Below, piece after piece: positions 1-13,384 of a stretch of 64,000 bases of DNA; the stretch's first letter is position 1, and every line of letters starts with the position of its first letter. Where the stretch lies: the NCBI GenBank assembly GCA_034766995.1, contig CM068317.1:15150255-15214254 (forward strand), given 5' to 3'. This DNA comes from Acanthacorydalis orientalis (lineage: Eukaryota > Arthropoda > Insecta > Megaloptera > Corydalidae). The translations under genes and the position numbers were made by a program. Below the pieces are notes generated by a model. The model did not search any database. It was not told where the DNA came from and saw nothing but the letters and a program-made list of their open reading frames with translations.

Positions 1-499
1 GCCTAGTTTACTGTAATAATTCATTTTGTAAATATCTCAATCTTATTAAGCTATGTCCTAATCTAAGACCCGAAACTTATGGTTAGAGTTTTAGTTTTTA
101 GTTTTTCAACAACACACTCCATTCAAGATTAATGCATCTTATTTTTACGTTAACTAATATGTATATTTGATTATTTAAAAATCATACTTTGGAAAAAATA
201 TATTTTTATCTAACTCAATTTTTTTACATAATAAAAAGCTACATAAATATTAATTTCAAGTCTTATGAAATAAATTCTTATAAAACCACTACTAAATACA
301 AATGTTTGATAAAAATTGAAAGTATAGATTAATTTAGTTTCGTTAAACAGATAAACGAAACTGATATATGGACATGACTTCTATTTTATTGAACATAATT
401 AAATATATGAGGTACATATTAAAAATTATTTATTTTATTTACTTCTTGATACATGTGCTATGTAATAATATCAATGAGGTCAAACAATAAAATTGGTTT

Positions 500-3400
500 T
501 TATTTAGGACAAACTATTTTTTTACAGCAGTCAGGGTATGGTTTTGATAAATCTTCTTTAATAGTACATCTTTCGGGTCCTTGGACTGCACCGCAACTAA
601 AAATTAAATATTTCATATAAATCTTCAGTTTTATGTGTATATATATATATATATATAATTGAGAAAAGTTTAATATAAATAATCTGTCATTAATGACCTT
701 CTTGTCGATGCGCCCTTAAATCGCAAATAACCAATTTATTACAAATTATTATCATTTTTTTCCAGAAATTATCATTAATTTTTTGTTTACGTTTAACACC
801 TTAGATTAAAATAAAGTAGTTTTATTGTAAATTTTCTTAAGAAAATATTATAAATTAATGGTTTTTTTAAACTTATTAGCAATATGTTTTATTTTCATTT
901 GTTAATATAAAACTATTTGAATATTTATTTTCCTTTTTTTACACGGGCAATTTTATTGAAACATTTATTTCATAAGAATGAAAAATACATTACGGTGTAA
1001 TAAATTTAAAATTTGCCCGATAATTAACAATTAAAGCTCTAGTTAGGATATTTTCATACTCGGCTAAATTATTGTTCATTTAAATATGAATGAATATATC
1101 CCACATGCATAATAGTACGTCTACTCACTTTTTTCTCAACAAGTTTATTTAAATGAAATATCCTGATTTTAGTTTTTACACAATTAAAAAAATATTTTTT
1201 GTAGATTAACTGTACTTCATTGTGTTTACATGTTTTTTTAAAAAAAATAACAAATATAATTATATTTTATTTAAAAAACAAATAAAAAAATATCGCATTG
1301 AGCAAAATATTAGATTGTTAGAAAAATAATTCCATTTTTTTCAGAATTCTAACCTTCATTTTTTCTATAAAAGTGTCATTTCATCGTGTTCATGTTAATA
1401 TCATTTTAAAATGCATTTTTGGTTGTGTATTTTGGTAAAATTAACTTTGATTTTATTATTAATTTTGCTTCATATTTGACTATTGAATTAAAGATGGAAA
1501 AGAAATAAGAGAATTTTTTTGTCAGTTCAAAACAGGTGGCAAAGCAGCAGAAACTGCTCGTAAGTTAAACGATGCTTTTAGTGTGGGTACCTGTTTAAAG
1601 ATCGTACGGTGCAATGGTAGTTCTAAGAATTTCATACCGGGGAAGAGAGTGTTGAAGTTAAAGAAGGTCGCGGGCGTCCTTTTTCAGTTCATAATGACCA
1701 ACTGAAGACGTTAGTTGAATCAAAACCACGCACAACAATTCGAGAGCTTGCACAGAAGTTAGGCGTTAGTCATCAATCAGTTCTGGACCATAAATGGAAA
1801 AATGTATATGAATTTCGAAGTCATAAAGCGCAATTATTTTTCTACCAACCTAATAATTCAAAAATATATTTTTTATAAATAAAAGTTTATTTATAAAAAA
1901 TAAAATTTAATTTTTTTATAAATAAAATTTTATGTAATAATTTCGGATATTTCATGATCAAACCGCGTAATATGCTTCACTGTAATGAGATTATCCTAAA
2001 ACACAAAAGCGGCTAATGTGAATTTCTTTTTAATTTTTTTTAGTATTTTAAGTCAGACACTTTCTGCACGGAAAATACCAATCGTGTATCGAAAAACAAA
2101 AACTAATTGTTTTAAACAATACCAATACGGCACAAAAACATACTGTCAGTGAATTTTGTAATTTGGAAGTTGTACTGAAGGATCTTTTACGTGCTGGTCT
2201 TAAAAATCACAGATAAAGAAAGAAATTTCTGTGACCATTTCAACGCTGGTAAAACAGACTATGCTTGAAATTCCAAAAATTGAAGCTACATCATTTCAAA
2301 CGATTTGAATATAGTTACATTATATGTAAGTCTAAAGGTTAACAAAGTCTAACAACTTTAAATATTAAAATATGTTATGAAAACCCGTGCTGAAGAAGCA
2401 GTTTAAAGAACAGAAGAGTACTTTTATTCAAACTCATATTTAGGAGAGTGAAATATGGTTAAATGTGATATTTGTTGGTAGACATAAGTATAGTTTTAAT
2501 GGGTGTACAATGGTTCAAATACTACGCTCGGTAATGACTACACTGGGGGGTCACGTGTCAACCGAGACCTGGGCCAAGTAAGAAATGAGTGAACTTAGTG
2601 TAATAAGCAGCGTTGCGTATCAAAACGTAGTTTTTATTCTCATGATTAAAGAAGTAGATGAACAACGGCGTCGTTTCCGTAACGTTATTTAATTGCATTC
2701 TAGAACAAAGTTTTACAGTTGTCATAAGATATGTGATATCACCAACGATAATAAGATATGTGATATCACCTACTATCTCCGATATCTTATATCTTAATCG
2801 TTGCAACACACTAAAAGGAGAATGAATATGTTTTTTAAATAAAAAAAAATTAAAGGAAATAAATTGAGCACTGTGAAAGAGTTACTTACAAATGAATTAC
2901 AGTCTAATACCAGAGGATTTTCTTTAGATTTTCTTTATTAACACTTTCACGGTGGGCGTTTCATATGCGCGACTTCCGTAATCCGTGGGTACTTTTCGCA
3001 GTCACTCAGGAAGCAGTAACCGATCTAAAATATGATAACTGGTTTTACTCCACTTTTTGTTTTTCAAAATATTGCGTAGTTGAAAAGGTATTGATCGGCA
3101 CGACCTACACCTTACATCTATTTATTATATTCTACTACACATGTCGGCTTGTTTTGTTCCTTTTGCAATTTGTAACATCAATTGTATTTACAGAATGTAT
3201 TGTTGATATCATATATAAGGTTTTTTTTCTCATCTTCCATGCTTGCACCAGGACATTATTTTTTCTACGGAATATTAGCGTTTTCCTCTAATTTTCTATT
3301 TTTTAAAGAAGCTGGCACATCTCTATTCTTCTTTACAGTTCTGGACACACATGTTCTATTTTGTAATAATCGTTTTGTGACTTGTACACTGTTATAGTAA

Positions 3401-4458
3401 TTTCACATATAGATATATGGATAATTACTATAATATGCCATAAATTTACGAATGGATTTAATAATGAAAATATAATCGTGCTCAGTGTATATCTCTCTGC
3501 GCAATAAACTTCAAAATTGAAAATATATCCTATGGTACTTTGGTAGACCATCGTATCAATATTCCGTATTTTGTGATTTTGACTAGATTGTATGTTCGAA
3601 ATGAGAATCTTCCCTTCCGAGGTATGATACTTTCGGCAAAGGATAGCTCTTTTCCTGGTTTGTATACTGTTCAAGTTTTTCTTGAAAATATATAAGAACA
3701 GGTTTAATTTTGTCTAATTTGTCTTTGCAATTTTCATTGTTACTGAAGTGAAAATATCTGGATATCTGACGGAATCTACTCTGATCATTGTATCACCGAA
3801 AATCGATGTATGAAGTAATGGATCTGTGGACCGGTAATCATCTTTTATAGACATTTTCACAAAATCCATTAGAATGATAAGGCCAATATTTTTTTCATTT
3901 CTATTTTGCTAATGTCAGTTCAACCTCTTGTTTTATTTTTTATACTATTGAAGGATTAGACTTACCACTAGCGATAGATTTAGTCGTTTTTATCTCTCCC
4001 TGTATTTTAAATAAACATAAGATGTCATGTTCGGTATAGATTGTCATCAGAACGATAGAACTTAGACACGTCTAACGCCCGCCGAAAACCGGTAGTAGCC
4101 AAAGTCACGCATACGTGACGCTCGCCGTGAAAGTGTTAAATCGTTCAACAATTGATTATTTTCCATGTAATAAAGATTTAATTTTATACTTTTAAGAGTA
4201 GTGATTTAATTCGAAGGTGAACTTATAGACCTTTTTATTCGCATTTCATTGTCTAATAAATTATTTAAATTTATGTGTAACGTGTAAAGTTAAAACAATG
4301 AAAATTGAATGAAGATATAAATTAATTAAATATATTTTTGTTTATTTCGGGAACTAAGCGTTTCCTTTCCGAAAAATGTTTTTCTACAACCTAAAATTTG
4401 TATTTCGAAATAACATATGAAGATAGAATGAGAAGAATAAGATATGTTTATATTATAT

Positions 4459-4508
<50 letters not shown>

Positions 4509-4802
4509 GGACCATAACAATACTCACAATACTTCTCGTTTATTTTATTGAATATCAGGTTTATAACACTCACCATGTTCCTCTAATTTTTAGGGTTTGG
4601 GTACAGAGTATATTGCAGCATGCTTTCTGCATTCTTTTTAATTCACCTGGATTCATAACTTGATTGTCGAAGAAACATTTTCCAGGATAGCCTAGAAACA
4701 TATTTTCAATAATATTTAATCATAAAAAAGCAAATAAATTAAGACTAAAAATCTAAAATATATTATTGACAAAATTATAATTACTAGTACAGCATTTATT
4801 AT

Positions 4803-4850
<48 letters not shown>

Positions 4851-5237
4851 TCAAGAGCCAAAAAATATAAAAATATGAATTAACAGGTAGAATAACACTA
4901 TCGAAAACATAAATCTAAGATATGTGTAGAAAGGAGTGATTAATTAAAATATTAAAATAGGGAGAATTTGGAAACTGCTTTTATCAAATTTCAAAAACCA
5001 GAAATTATCTATAGGTGTGCACATATATTATATATATGTATATATATATATGTATATATATATACTGTTTAAACCAGGAGACAAAAAATATATAAATATT
5101 AATTAACAGGTAGAATAAGAGTATCAAAAAGTAAATCACTAAACTGTAATAAAAATAATAAAAAAATAAATATAGTGTTTAATTTAAGTATTTGGAAACT
5201 ACTTTTATCAAATTTAAGAACAATCAAAGATTATAGG

Positions 5238-5286
<49 letters not shown>

Positions 5287-5301
5287 ATATATATATATGC
5301 G

Positions 5302-5375
<74 letters not shown>

Positions 5376-5817
5376 GTAAACCAGAAGCTGAAAAATATTT
5401 AAATATGAATTAACAGGTAGAATAAGAGTATCAAAATGTAAATCAATAAACTATAGTAAAAATAATGAAAAAATAAAGGTATTGGTTAATTTAAGTAAGA
5501 AATATTTGGAAAGTACTTTTATCAAATTTAAAAACAATCAAAGATTATAGGTGTGTATATATATTTTTATTATATATATATATATATATTATATACATAT
5601 TATATTTATATATATATATATATATATACACAGAGTAAACCAGGAGCGAAAATATATATAAATATGAATTAACAGGTAGAATAAGAGTATCAAAAAGTAA
5701 ATCAATAAACTATAACAAAAATAATAAAAAAATAAAGGTAGTGGTTAATTTAAGTAGGAAGTATTTAGAAACTACTTTTATCAAATTTAAAAACAATCAA
5801 TTATTATAGGTGTGTAC

Positions 5818-5889
<72 letters not shown>

Positions 5890-5890
5890 T

Positions 5891-5949
<59 letters not shown>

Positions 5950-6104
5950 CCAAAACATAAGTGTGTATGACTGTATTGTTATCTAGCTATATTTGAATAA
6001 AAAATATACGTACTCGGATGTTCTCCATTGCCTTCAAACGTTGACGCATTGCACAGAGCGACAATGCTTAAGCAAAAGAATGAAAATAAAATTTTTCCGT
6101 TCAT
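500..6104 (-). CDS. Gene A: secreted SVWC-like Cys-rich protein, 3 exons
   Basis: Exons on the minus strand are 6104-6014, 4691-4574 and 596-500, about 101 codons. All junctions are GT/AG. Exon 1 starts at an ATG with a hydrophobic signal peptide of about 20 residues ([10 protein letters not shown]...) and ends in phase 1. Exon 2 is 118 bases, encodes KCFFD, NPGE and a CCNILC cluster, and ends in phase 2 (TG|gtgagt). Exon 3 encodes [15 protein letters not shown] and stops at 502-500. TTTATT at 429-434 and 434-439 on the plus strand gives candidate AATAAA signals about 65 bases past the stop. The spacing of Cys plus the late CC fits the single-domain vWC family, which in arthropods includes the antiviral cytokine Vago and various haemolymph and venom peptides; the actual role is not readable. 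Intron 1 holds a tandem repeat array; intron 2 holds mariner and piggyBac relics. Family assignment is inference; the exon structure is seen directly. Confidence 0.72.
607..1309. other. Gene A intron 2, no feature seen
   Basis: AT-rich DNA with a short (TA)10 at 638-658. I see nothing else. Confidence 0.5.
1310..1853 (+). mobile_element. Internally deleted mariner (family m1)
   Basis: Ends are inverted (TTAGATTGTTAG... and the complement of TTAGGTTGGTAG...). Between them is the N-terminal helix-turn-helix half of a mariner transposase: MEKKEIREFF, then pieces equal to VQW, RGRP and [13 protein letters not shown]. The catalytic domain is absent; the coding part runs straight into the right terminal repeat. 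Frameshifts and stops are present. Confidence 0.75.
1860..2937. other. Gene A intron 2, unassigned
   Basis: No conserved frame. 2543-2820 is less AT-rich and contains a direct duplication of ATAAGATATGTGATATCACC at about 2722 and 2750. The open frame 2809-2558 covers this but shows no family resemblance. Confidence 0.4.
2942..4135 (-). mobile_element. Degenerate piggyBac element between TTAA sites
   Basis: TTAA at 2938-2941 and 4136-4139 flank inverted ends CACTTTCACGGTGGGCG and CACTTTCACGGCGAGCG. The minus strand holds a decayed piggyBac transposase (DDE_Tnp_1_7 type): [18 protein letters not shown] and KITKYGI about 3680-3540, then a run to 3333, then [12 protein letters not shown] and YMISTIHS about 3280-3190. 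Several stops and frameshifts plus loss of the rest make it dead. Confidence 0.8.
4846..5830. repeat. Tandem array of four ~200-base units joined by (TA)n, in gene A intron 1
   Basis: Four copies of a unit start near 4847, 5066, 5374 and 5633. Each begins TAAACCAGGAG or a close variant, contains GAATTAACAGGTAGAATA, later ACTTTTATCAAATTT, and ends ATAGGTGTGTACATATA before a variable (TA)n run. Units 2-4 are close to each other; unit 1 is more diverged. Total period is about 220-310 bases depending on the length of the TA run. Confidence 0.85.
5245..5371. repeat. (TA)n array
   Basis: Nearly pure TA with a few C/G interruptions, within the gene A intron repeat. Confidence 0.95.
5818..5943. repeat. 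(TA)n array
   Basis: TA dinucleotides with three phase shifts (AATATAT), closing the gene A intron array. Confidence 0.95.
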
Positions 6105-6301
6105 TTCAGACCGAGCACTACTCTTCAATGATTGATTTCGTTGTAGTGCAAACATGAAATTCGGTAGACGTTCAAATAATCCGAACGATAATCTATTGAC
6201 CCTTTATCAAATATATTTCTTTCACATAACAATTTGTCTGTCAAAATATGTTTGTAGTTTTTGTTTATTTTTTTAAGAAAAACAGAGATTACGTGATTTA
6301 G

Positions 6302-6351
<50 letters not shown>

Positions 6352-7017
6352 TATGTTTGTACAATAAACATGTTTTCATTTCTTGTTTTGTTGAAAAACG
6401 GATAATCTGATTTAAGTCAAAAAGTTCAATTATACTAAATTTGATACATGTGTTCCTATAAACAATTATCTAATATCAAATATAAATAAACATAATTTTT
6501 CTCTTAATTTAACTTTTATATCGAAGAAATTACATATTTTTATTAAATACCGGAAAACAAAACTTAAGAATTTATTATAATAAATGACATAGATTTCGAT
6601 ATCATATAAAGATCTATCAAAAGTATTCGGACGAAGGTAAAGTATGTGAGTATCCAACTAATACACAAATACAATATATATATATATATATATATATAGC
6701 CAAAGTCGTAGATCAGGATAAAGGTGCGGTGTTAAAAATGAATAAGAAACTCTCTTTTTGCAAAAGATATTGTTTGATTTATTAGAGAAGGCTAACTGTT
6801 TTAATACATGAAAAATAAATTACCAAAAACATTTTGTTATCGCTGCTATAAACAAAAAAAATAAAATTGTTATTACCATTGAAACATAAATAGACAAGTT
6901 ATAAAATGAAAATAAACTGTAACAATTTACACTTTGAATTGCCTCACTCAATATATATATATATATACATATACATAAAATTTTCAAATCGTTCGATTGG
7001 GAAGAGAAAGAAATCGA

Positions 7018-7612
7018 AAGGTGCTCTGTTAAAATTTCAAGATTTGTGAAGTGTTCCGTCGTAGAAAACTTTTGGGAAACGCTGAGTTAGAGCAATATTT
7101 TATTCTACTAAAAATAAATTATTGACACTTGTAATGTTATTCCAATAATCTTTTATTCTCTAAAAAACTAGTAACGATTATTTAACAATTTTGTCCTCTA
7201 CATATTTCTGAACATCATTGACTGTTTTTAACAGGCTAATATAATATTAGAATTCACTGCTCATGCTCTTTTTGTCAGAATTAAATACTCAGTTAATATT
7301 GAAAGGCAACGCTTAGTGTTTGATTTGACTTTTATTTTATTTTGGAATTTCATATGAATAAATTTATGACCCCCTTATTTCATACTAATTTTCTGTAGTA
7401 ATGTTAGTGTAATTAAAACTTAATTAATCATGTTTGATATAACTGAAACATCATATTTATTATAACTAAAGAACAATCAAAATTGGCAAAATATTACATA
7501 AATATCACAAAAAAATTGAATTCCTTAAAATTTGAAAAATATGTTTTTATATAAATTTATTACCATTTATTATGAAAAGGAATTTTTTTTAGACTATAGT
7601 TACTTAACTATA
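7018..7612. repeat. Direct repeat copy 1 (hAT-related)
   Basis: Begins GGTGCTCTGTTAAAATTTCA and is repeated with about 85-90 percent identity by eye at 7978-8576. Near 7070-7090 it reads AAACTTTTGGGAAACGCTGA, the complement of a hAT-type end (CAGCGTTTCCCAAAAG). Confidence 0.75.
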
Positions 7613-7740
7613 GTTACTTTTACAACGACATATTTATGCGAGGCAAGATTCTCATATTATGCTTCAACCGAATTAAAGTTCAGAAACAAACTCGACGCTA
7701 CATCAGATCTAAAAAACTCATCTTTCTATTAATGTGCCTG
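7610..7740 (+). pseudogene. hAT transposase C-terminal fragment (ZBED5-like)
   Basis: The frame reads TTYLCEARFSYYA, then LKFRNKLD and a stop. This is the conserved C-terminal dimerisation segment of hAT transposases of the ZBED5/Buster type (TYLCE.GFS....KT.YR..L). Only this end is present, fused to the repeat copy at its left. Confidence 0.65.
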
Positions 7741-7977
7741 ATATCAAAAGAATTTGTAATTCAAAGACTTTAAAACATCGAAGTCGTTAAGAACGTAATT
7801 TTACAGTATATATGTATATATTTATATATATATATAGACAATAGTTTATTTTACTATTTTTATGTGCTTCTTTTTAATAATTAACATGTGAGAACAAATG
7901 TTTGTTTTATCTTAACGTTTATATTTACCCATTTATTTTATTTATTATTTATATTTGCTTACCCTACAAAATAACCA

Positions 7978-8576
7978 AGGTGTTCTGTTAAAATTTAAAG
8001 ATTTATGAAGTGTTTTATCGTAGAAAAATGTTGGAAAACGCTGAGTTAGAGCAACATTATATTATACTGAAAATAAATTACTGAAACTTGTAATGTTATT
8101 CCAATAATCTTTTATTTTGTAAAAAGATAGTAACGATTTTTTTATCAATTTTGTCATCATTTTTTTAACAATATCAATGGCTCTTTTTAACACGCTAGCA
8201 TAGCATTAAATTAGAATTCACTGCTCATGCTCTTTTAATCAGAATCGAATACTCACTTTATATTGAAAGGCATCGCTTTTTGTTTGATTTAATATTTATT
8301 TTATTTCGGAATTTCGTGCTGGAACTTTATGTGCCTGTTATTTCATGCTAATTTTCTTTAGTCATGTTAGTATAACCAAAACTTAATTAATCATGTTTGA
8401 TGTAACTAAAACATCATATTTATTATAACTAAAGAACAATCAAAATTGTCAAAATATTACATAAATATCACAAAAACAACACTGAATTCTTTAAAATTTG
8501 AAAAATATATTCTTATATCAATTTATTATCATTTATCATGGAAAGAAAGATTTTTTTAGGCTATTGTTACTTAACT
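7978..8576. repeat. Direct repeat copy 2 (hAT-related)
   Basis: Second copy of the 7018-7612 repeat, same orientation, sharing AATCATGTTTGAT, TTATAACTAAAGAACAATCA and the final TTACTTAACT. Sequence to the right is unrelated to that following copy 1. Confidence 0.75.
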
Positions 8577-9012
8577 GAATGTAAACATTGTATGCTCACT
8601 AAAACAGTGAGTATCTCAGCTAAGCCATTCTGTATCCACCATCGTTCAGCCTGAATTACTATTGAGAACACAAAGTGCTCAGTCGGCTGCACACATCCAT
8701 TGTTTTCTGCCCTGAACTTGATTAAATAAAACATGATGAGTCGATTATGAGATGAAAGTAGTGCCGCTTGTATTTTGTTAAAAGTTATCAATTATAAAGG
8801 GAACATAAACAGCTGACATCTAGTGTCTAACAACAAAAGTCACTTCAATAATGAAGTATATCACTTTACTAATTTTACAAATACAATAGTATACTTTTTT
8901 TATTATCAAAAAGATATTTTGTCAGTTATTTTGTTGTATTAAAATATAATTTTCGAAATTTTCCTTTCATCTAGAAAATTTGATAATTATTTTATAATAT
9001 ATTTTATTATAA

Positions 9013-10281
9013 TTGGGTTGTTGCAAAAATAATTGCGGTTTTTATTAGTTTTAGTTTGGTGCCGATTTTTCTAGTTACCGTTATCTTTTGTTATAGTCAT
9101 GTAATACATCATTGTAAACAATGAAATTAGCACTACTGATGTCTCCTTATGTTTATTGTTTTCATTCTTTAGTCTTATTGTATATAACTCATTAAATTAA
9201 TCATAGAGAAAAATAAATTGGCTCGAATGTGTTGTATGAGTCTCAATTGAGACGTAAAGCCACAGAAACTGCTCGAAATATCAAATTTATTTTTGGCGAA
9301 GAGTCAATTAGTGAATGTATAGCTCAACACTTCCAAAAATTTCTTAAGAGAACTGAAACCTTGATGATAAGGAGGATCATGGACGTCCTGCAGTTATAGA
9401 CAATAATGATTTAAGAACCATTATTAAAGCATACCCACGTAAAACAATTCGAGAGGTGGCAGAAGAAAGCCATGTTGATCATTACACAGTTATTGCACAT
9501 CAGAGCCTAATTGGGAAAACAAAAAAGCTGGATAAATGAGTACCATATTAACTAAACTAACATCAACCAATTCGTTGTTACGAACTCTGCTCTGCGCTTC
9601 TTTTGCGTAGCAAAAATGATCCCTTTCGTGATCACATTGTAACATGTGATGAAAATTCGATTCTTTATAACAATTGTATACGTTCATTCACAATGAATTG
9701 ACCGAAGAGAAGCACCAAAACAGTTTCTTAAACCGAAACTTCTTGAAAAAAGATTATGGCCATTGTTTGGTGATCGGCAAGTGACATCATTCACTACAAG
9801 TTCTTAAACCCTGGTGAAACTATAACAGCAGAAAAATATTGTCAGGAAATTGAAAAAGTGCCTGAGAAGTTGCATCGTTTACGGCCAACATAAGTCAATC
9901 GAAGGGGTCCAATTCTTCTTCATGACAACGCCTGACTACAAGTCTCAAATGATTTTAAACCAAATAACATGAAACTAGTTATGAAATCTTACCTCACCCG
10001 CCTTATTTTCCGGACCTATTTCCGACAGATTATTATTTTTTAAAAACTTAAGTAATTTTCTACGAGAGAAGGTTTTCAAAAAGCAAACATCATCTCAAAG
10101 CGCTTTTGATTAATTCTTTAATTCCAGGACTCCAGAATTCTATCTTATATGAATAAACAAATTTGAAGGAATTTGTGCTCGTTAGTGGTCTTTATTTTGA
10201 TTCATAAACATAAATTTTAACTGATATATGCGTCTCTATATTCGATACGGAAAAACCGCAATTATTTTTGCATCAACCTAA
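9013..10281 (+). mobile_element. Full-length but decayed mariner
   Basis: Inverted ends TTGGGTTGTTGCAAAAATAA and its partner near 10250-10281. The plus strand encodes fragments of a mariner transposase in changing frames: TIREVAEESHVDHYTV, then IGKTKKLDK before a stop and the VPYELT linker, and a degraded C-terminal part. About 1.27 kb, the standard mariner length. Confidence 0.75.
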
Positions 10282-10284
10282 TAT

Positions 10285-11452
10285 TATTAATAAAAACAAC
10301 ACTTTTTGCTATGACTAATCTCATTAAATTAGAATTTTATGCAATTATCATTATTGAGATATAATTACAGTATTGTGTAATAACAGTATTAATGAATTAT
10401 TCATAATCAATTAAAGAATTGAAAAAAATTACTTGAAATTATAGAATAAAAATTATATACAATTTTATAAATACTAAAAATGATGTCGATATCCCTTGTT
10501 ATGACAAAATTTAGGTCAAGTTAAGCTCAAATCCTAGTGAAGAACTTTATGTACATATGCTTTTCTTCATTAGAAAATCGCCCCGAAATTAAGCCACGAT
10601 CATAATAAAGAATTGGTCCATAATCGTAGATATGTTTATTAAATAGGAAATCAGGCTGTCGAATTGAGCATGTGTGTGTGTGTGTAGACTCATAATGTTG
10701 GTTTGGTTGCGTATCTTAATTTTTATAGAGTTGACTTACAACACCCTCGGTGTCCACTTGTATACATATGTGTGTTATTGAACGTGGCGCCGAATTGTTG
10801 TGTGTCTATATGACAGCCCATATTGTACATGTAGAAATACGATACAGCCAAAAGGTTGCCGATGATTGATTTGGGTGTGAAGATGGCGAGTGCAGTAGTC
10901 GTAGCTGAAGCATCATACAAATGAGTTGTTGCTTAGCTGCACTTACAAGTGTGTCTTTTTGTTGATATAATAAATGATTATGTTTTTGTAACTCTGCTTT
11001 TATTTGAGGTGTAAGATTTTTTTACACAATCAAAATATTTTTACCCGTTCCTCTTAATAAAACACTGGCTTCAGTCCGCCCGAAATCCTTGTATTCGTGT
11101 AGATATGCTACATATTTTCTGTATATATCCCTTTTCTTCCTTACGATTTCTCGAAGAACACTATAGAAGGGTTAATTAAGGCCTCATTATCAAGGAATCT
11201 AAATGAAATTATGAATTATTATTAATATAAATGAATACATTATTTCATAACGAATAAAGCGATATAAAAAATTCATTTTTAATGAAAAATGTAAATATCC
11301 TCATTTTCACCAGGACGGTAGTGTATATATGAAAAAAATGTCATTTGTTTTCAAAGCTAAATTTTTGTAGAATTCCGTTAGGTACTTTTTTCCTTCGGGT
11401 TTCTTTTTGTTCCTTCCTTATCTTGTACTATTACACACACAAACACACACAC

Positions 11453-11518
<66 letters not shown>

Positions 11519-12110
11519 TTGTATATGTGTACTGGCATATTTCAATATTATAATATGCTAATATGAACTCGACGAATAAAATAATACCATCGTCGTTGAA
11601 GAGCACACGTATAAAAGATTAAAGTTGCACGTGAACCAAGATTAAATTGCACGTTTAATATTATTCGTGTATATTTCAACGCACTGTAAAATACTTACAT
11701 TCAATATTAATTAAATTGCTTCTTTACATAGCAAGAACCAAGAGTAATTTGTGATAGCGATATCTTAACTTTATTGAAATTCAAGAAGATTACATAAAAA
11801 AAACATTCTTAATTTATTTTAATCCAATGTATTATATACTAGATGATAAACAATTTTATTTGAAAAATAATTTTAGTATGTAAATACTTATCAACGGTGA
11901 AACTTTTTATACTTAATGAAAACACAGGAAGAAAATATGACTGTTATAGTTTCATTGATCAGTTTATTAGATAAAGTATTCTTATTGAAAGTAAATATTG
12001 TAGTTAAATATATGAAATATTGAATAAGAGTACTACTCTATACAGATAAGAATTTCAATATTTTTAAAAACGTTTGAAGAAGAATCCTCTTGTTAGAATA
12101 ATATATATAT
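10285..12110. other. Intergenic, no recognised gene
   Basis: Contains a GC-richer block at 10690-10930 with an unmatched 65-codon minus frame, (TG)n, and a TA/TG microsatellite at 11445-11526. No splice-linked coding was found. Confidence 0.4.
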
Positions 12111-12114
12111 ATAT

Positions 12115-12666
12115 ACACCCGTCCCTCAATTTACGCGGAGTATCCGTTCCACGTGAATTCGTTGTACGTAAATGAAAATCGCGTAAATTGAGTCTGTCTA
12201 CAATAGAAAAAAATATTGGAAATAAAAGCTAGTAAAGTTGTAGAGGCACATATTTATTTCACACAAATTAAAACAAAAATAATGACGTTTTAGAAAACAA
12301 AAGTAGATAAATTTTATTCAGTGTCACTTGTATACACTTGTTACCTACTTTTAAAACTTCTAGGAAAATATACTTTCTGGCTATAAATAAGAATCGTAAA
12401 GATGATTGTTAAGGCAATGTGACGTCTCCCTGAGCATGTTTTGTACTGCACTGCCGTGCTTTTATACGTTCAAGTAAGAATTTGCGTCAATTTCATATAT
12501 AATAAATACAATGAAAAATTATATAAAATGAAATCTATCTGACGCGTAAAATGAGATCGCATAAATCAATACCGCGTATAAAAAGTGCAGCGTAAATAGA
12601 GGTATAATTTGCCGCATAAAAAAAACTCGGCTAACAAAAACCCGAGTAAATTGAGGGACGAGTGTA
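12115..12666. mobile_element. TIR element, possibly pogo/Tigger-derived
   Basis: Ends CACCCGTCCCTCAATTTACG and inverted CACTCGTCCCTCAATTTACT between short TA runs. Several sub-terminal copies of CGTAAATTGAG/CGCGTAAA occur. No coding remains. Pogo/Tigger is suggested by TA sites and the style of the ends only. Confidence 0.6.
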
Positions 12667-13384
12667 TATATACATATATATTTAAAATCTTGTAAAATTT
12701 CGATAATTATAACAAATTTTGTAATTGTTTAGTTAAATTATTAAATTTAATTTTCCTGTAATCTTACTTTTCAAACTAGAAAGTATGATAAATTTTATTA
12801 TTTCATTTTACAATCCTCGATTTATCATGAAATGAAATAGGACAATGAATTATTCTGCACTTAATGTATTGAGACAAATTTGATGACTGGACAGTCATCA
12901 AATTTGAAAAAAATTTTTAAAGAAGTATTCTCTCGAATAATTTACCTGAAACAATAATATCCTGGATCTGAAATATGAATATAAAAATGATTTTTTCGGA
13001 TAATTTCTCCTAAAGTTATTTTTTATTCGCACTTTTAAGCTTGAATTTGTTTTGAGTTCGATTTTACGAACATGTTTTGTTTTCAAATTTAAATTACATT
13101 ATTTGACATTATATTACATTATTATTTGATATTAATAGTTTATAAATGATACTTAAATATGAATAAAATCATAAATATGTATTACATTTTGAAAATTATA
13201 AATATTTAATCTTAATAATTGCTACTTTTAACATATTATTTGTAATTGAAAACGTGACAGAATTCTGGCAATATGCAATTATGGTTGATATGATAATAGC
13301 TTTAAAAGTTTCAGGAGAAATGAGTTAGAACTTGACATAAATAATGAGTGAGCGGGAGGAAGATAGAATAACACTTCTAATATA

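Noticed and set aside
2965..3291. 108-codon plus-strand frame rich in Phe and Tyr as a membrane protein
   Set aside because: It is antisense to recognisable piggyBac transposase coding on the minus strand.
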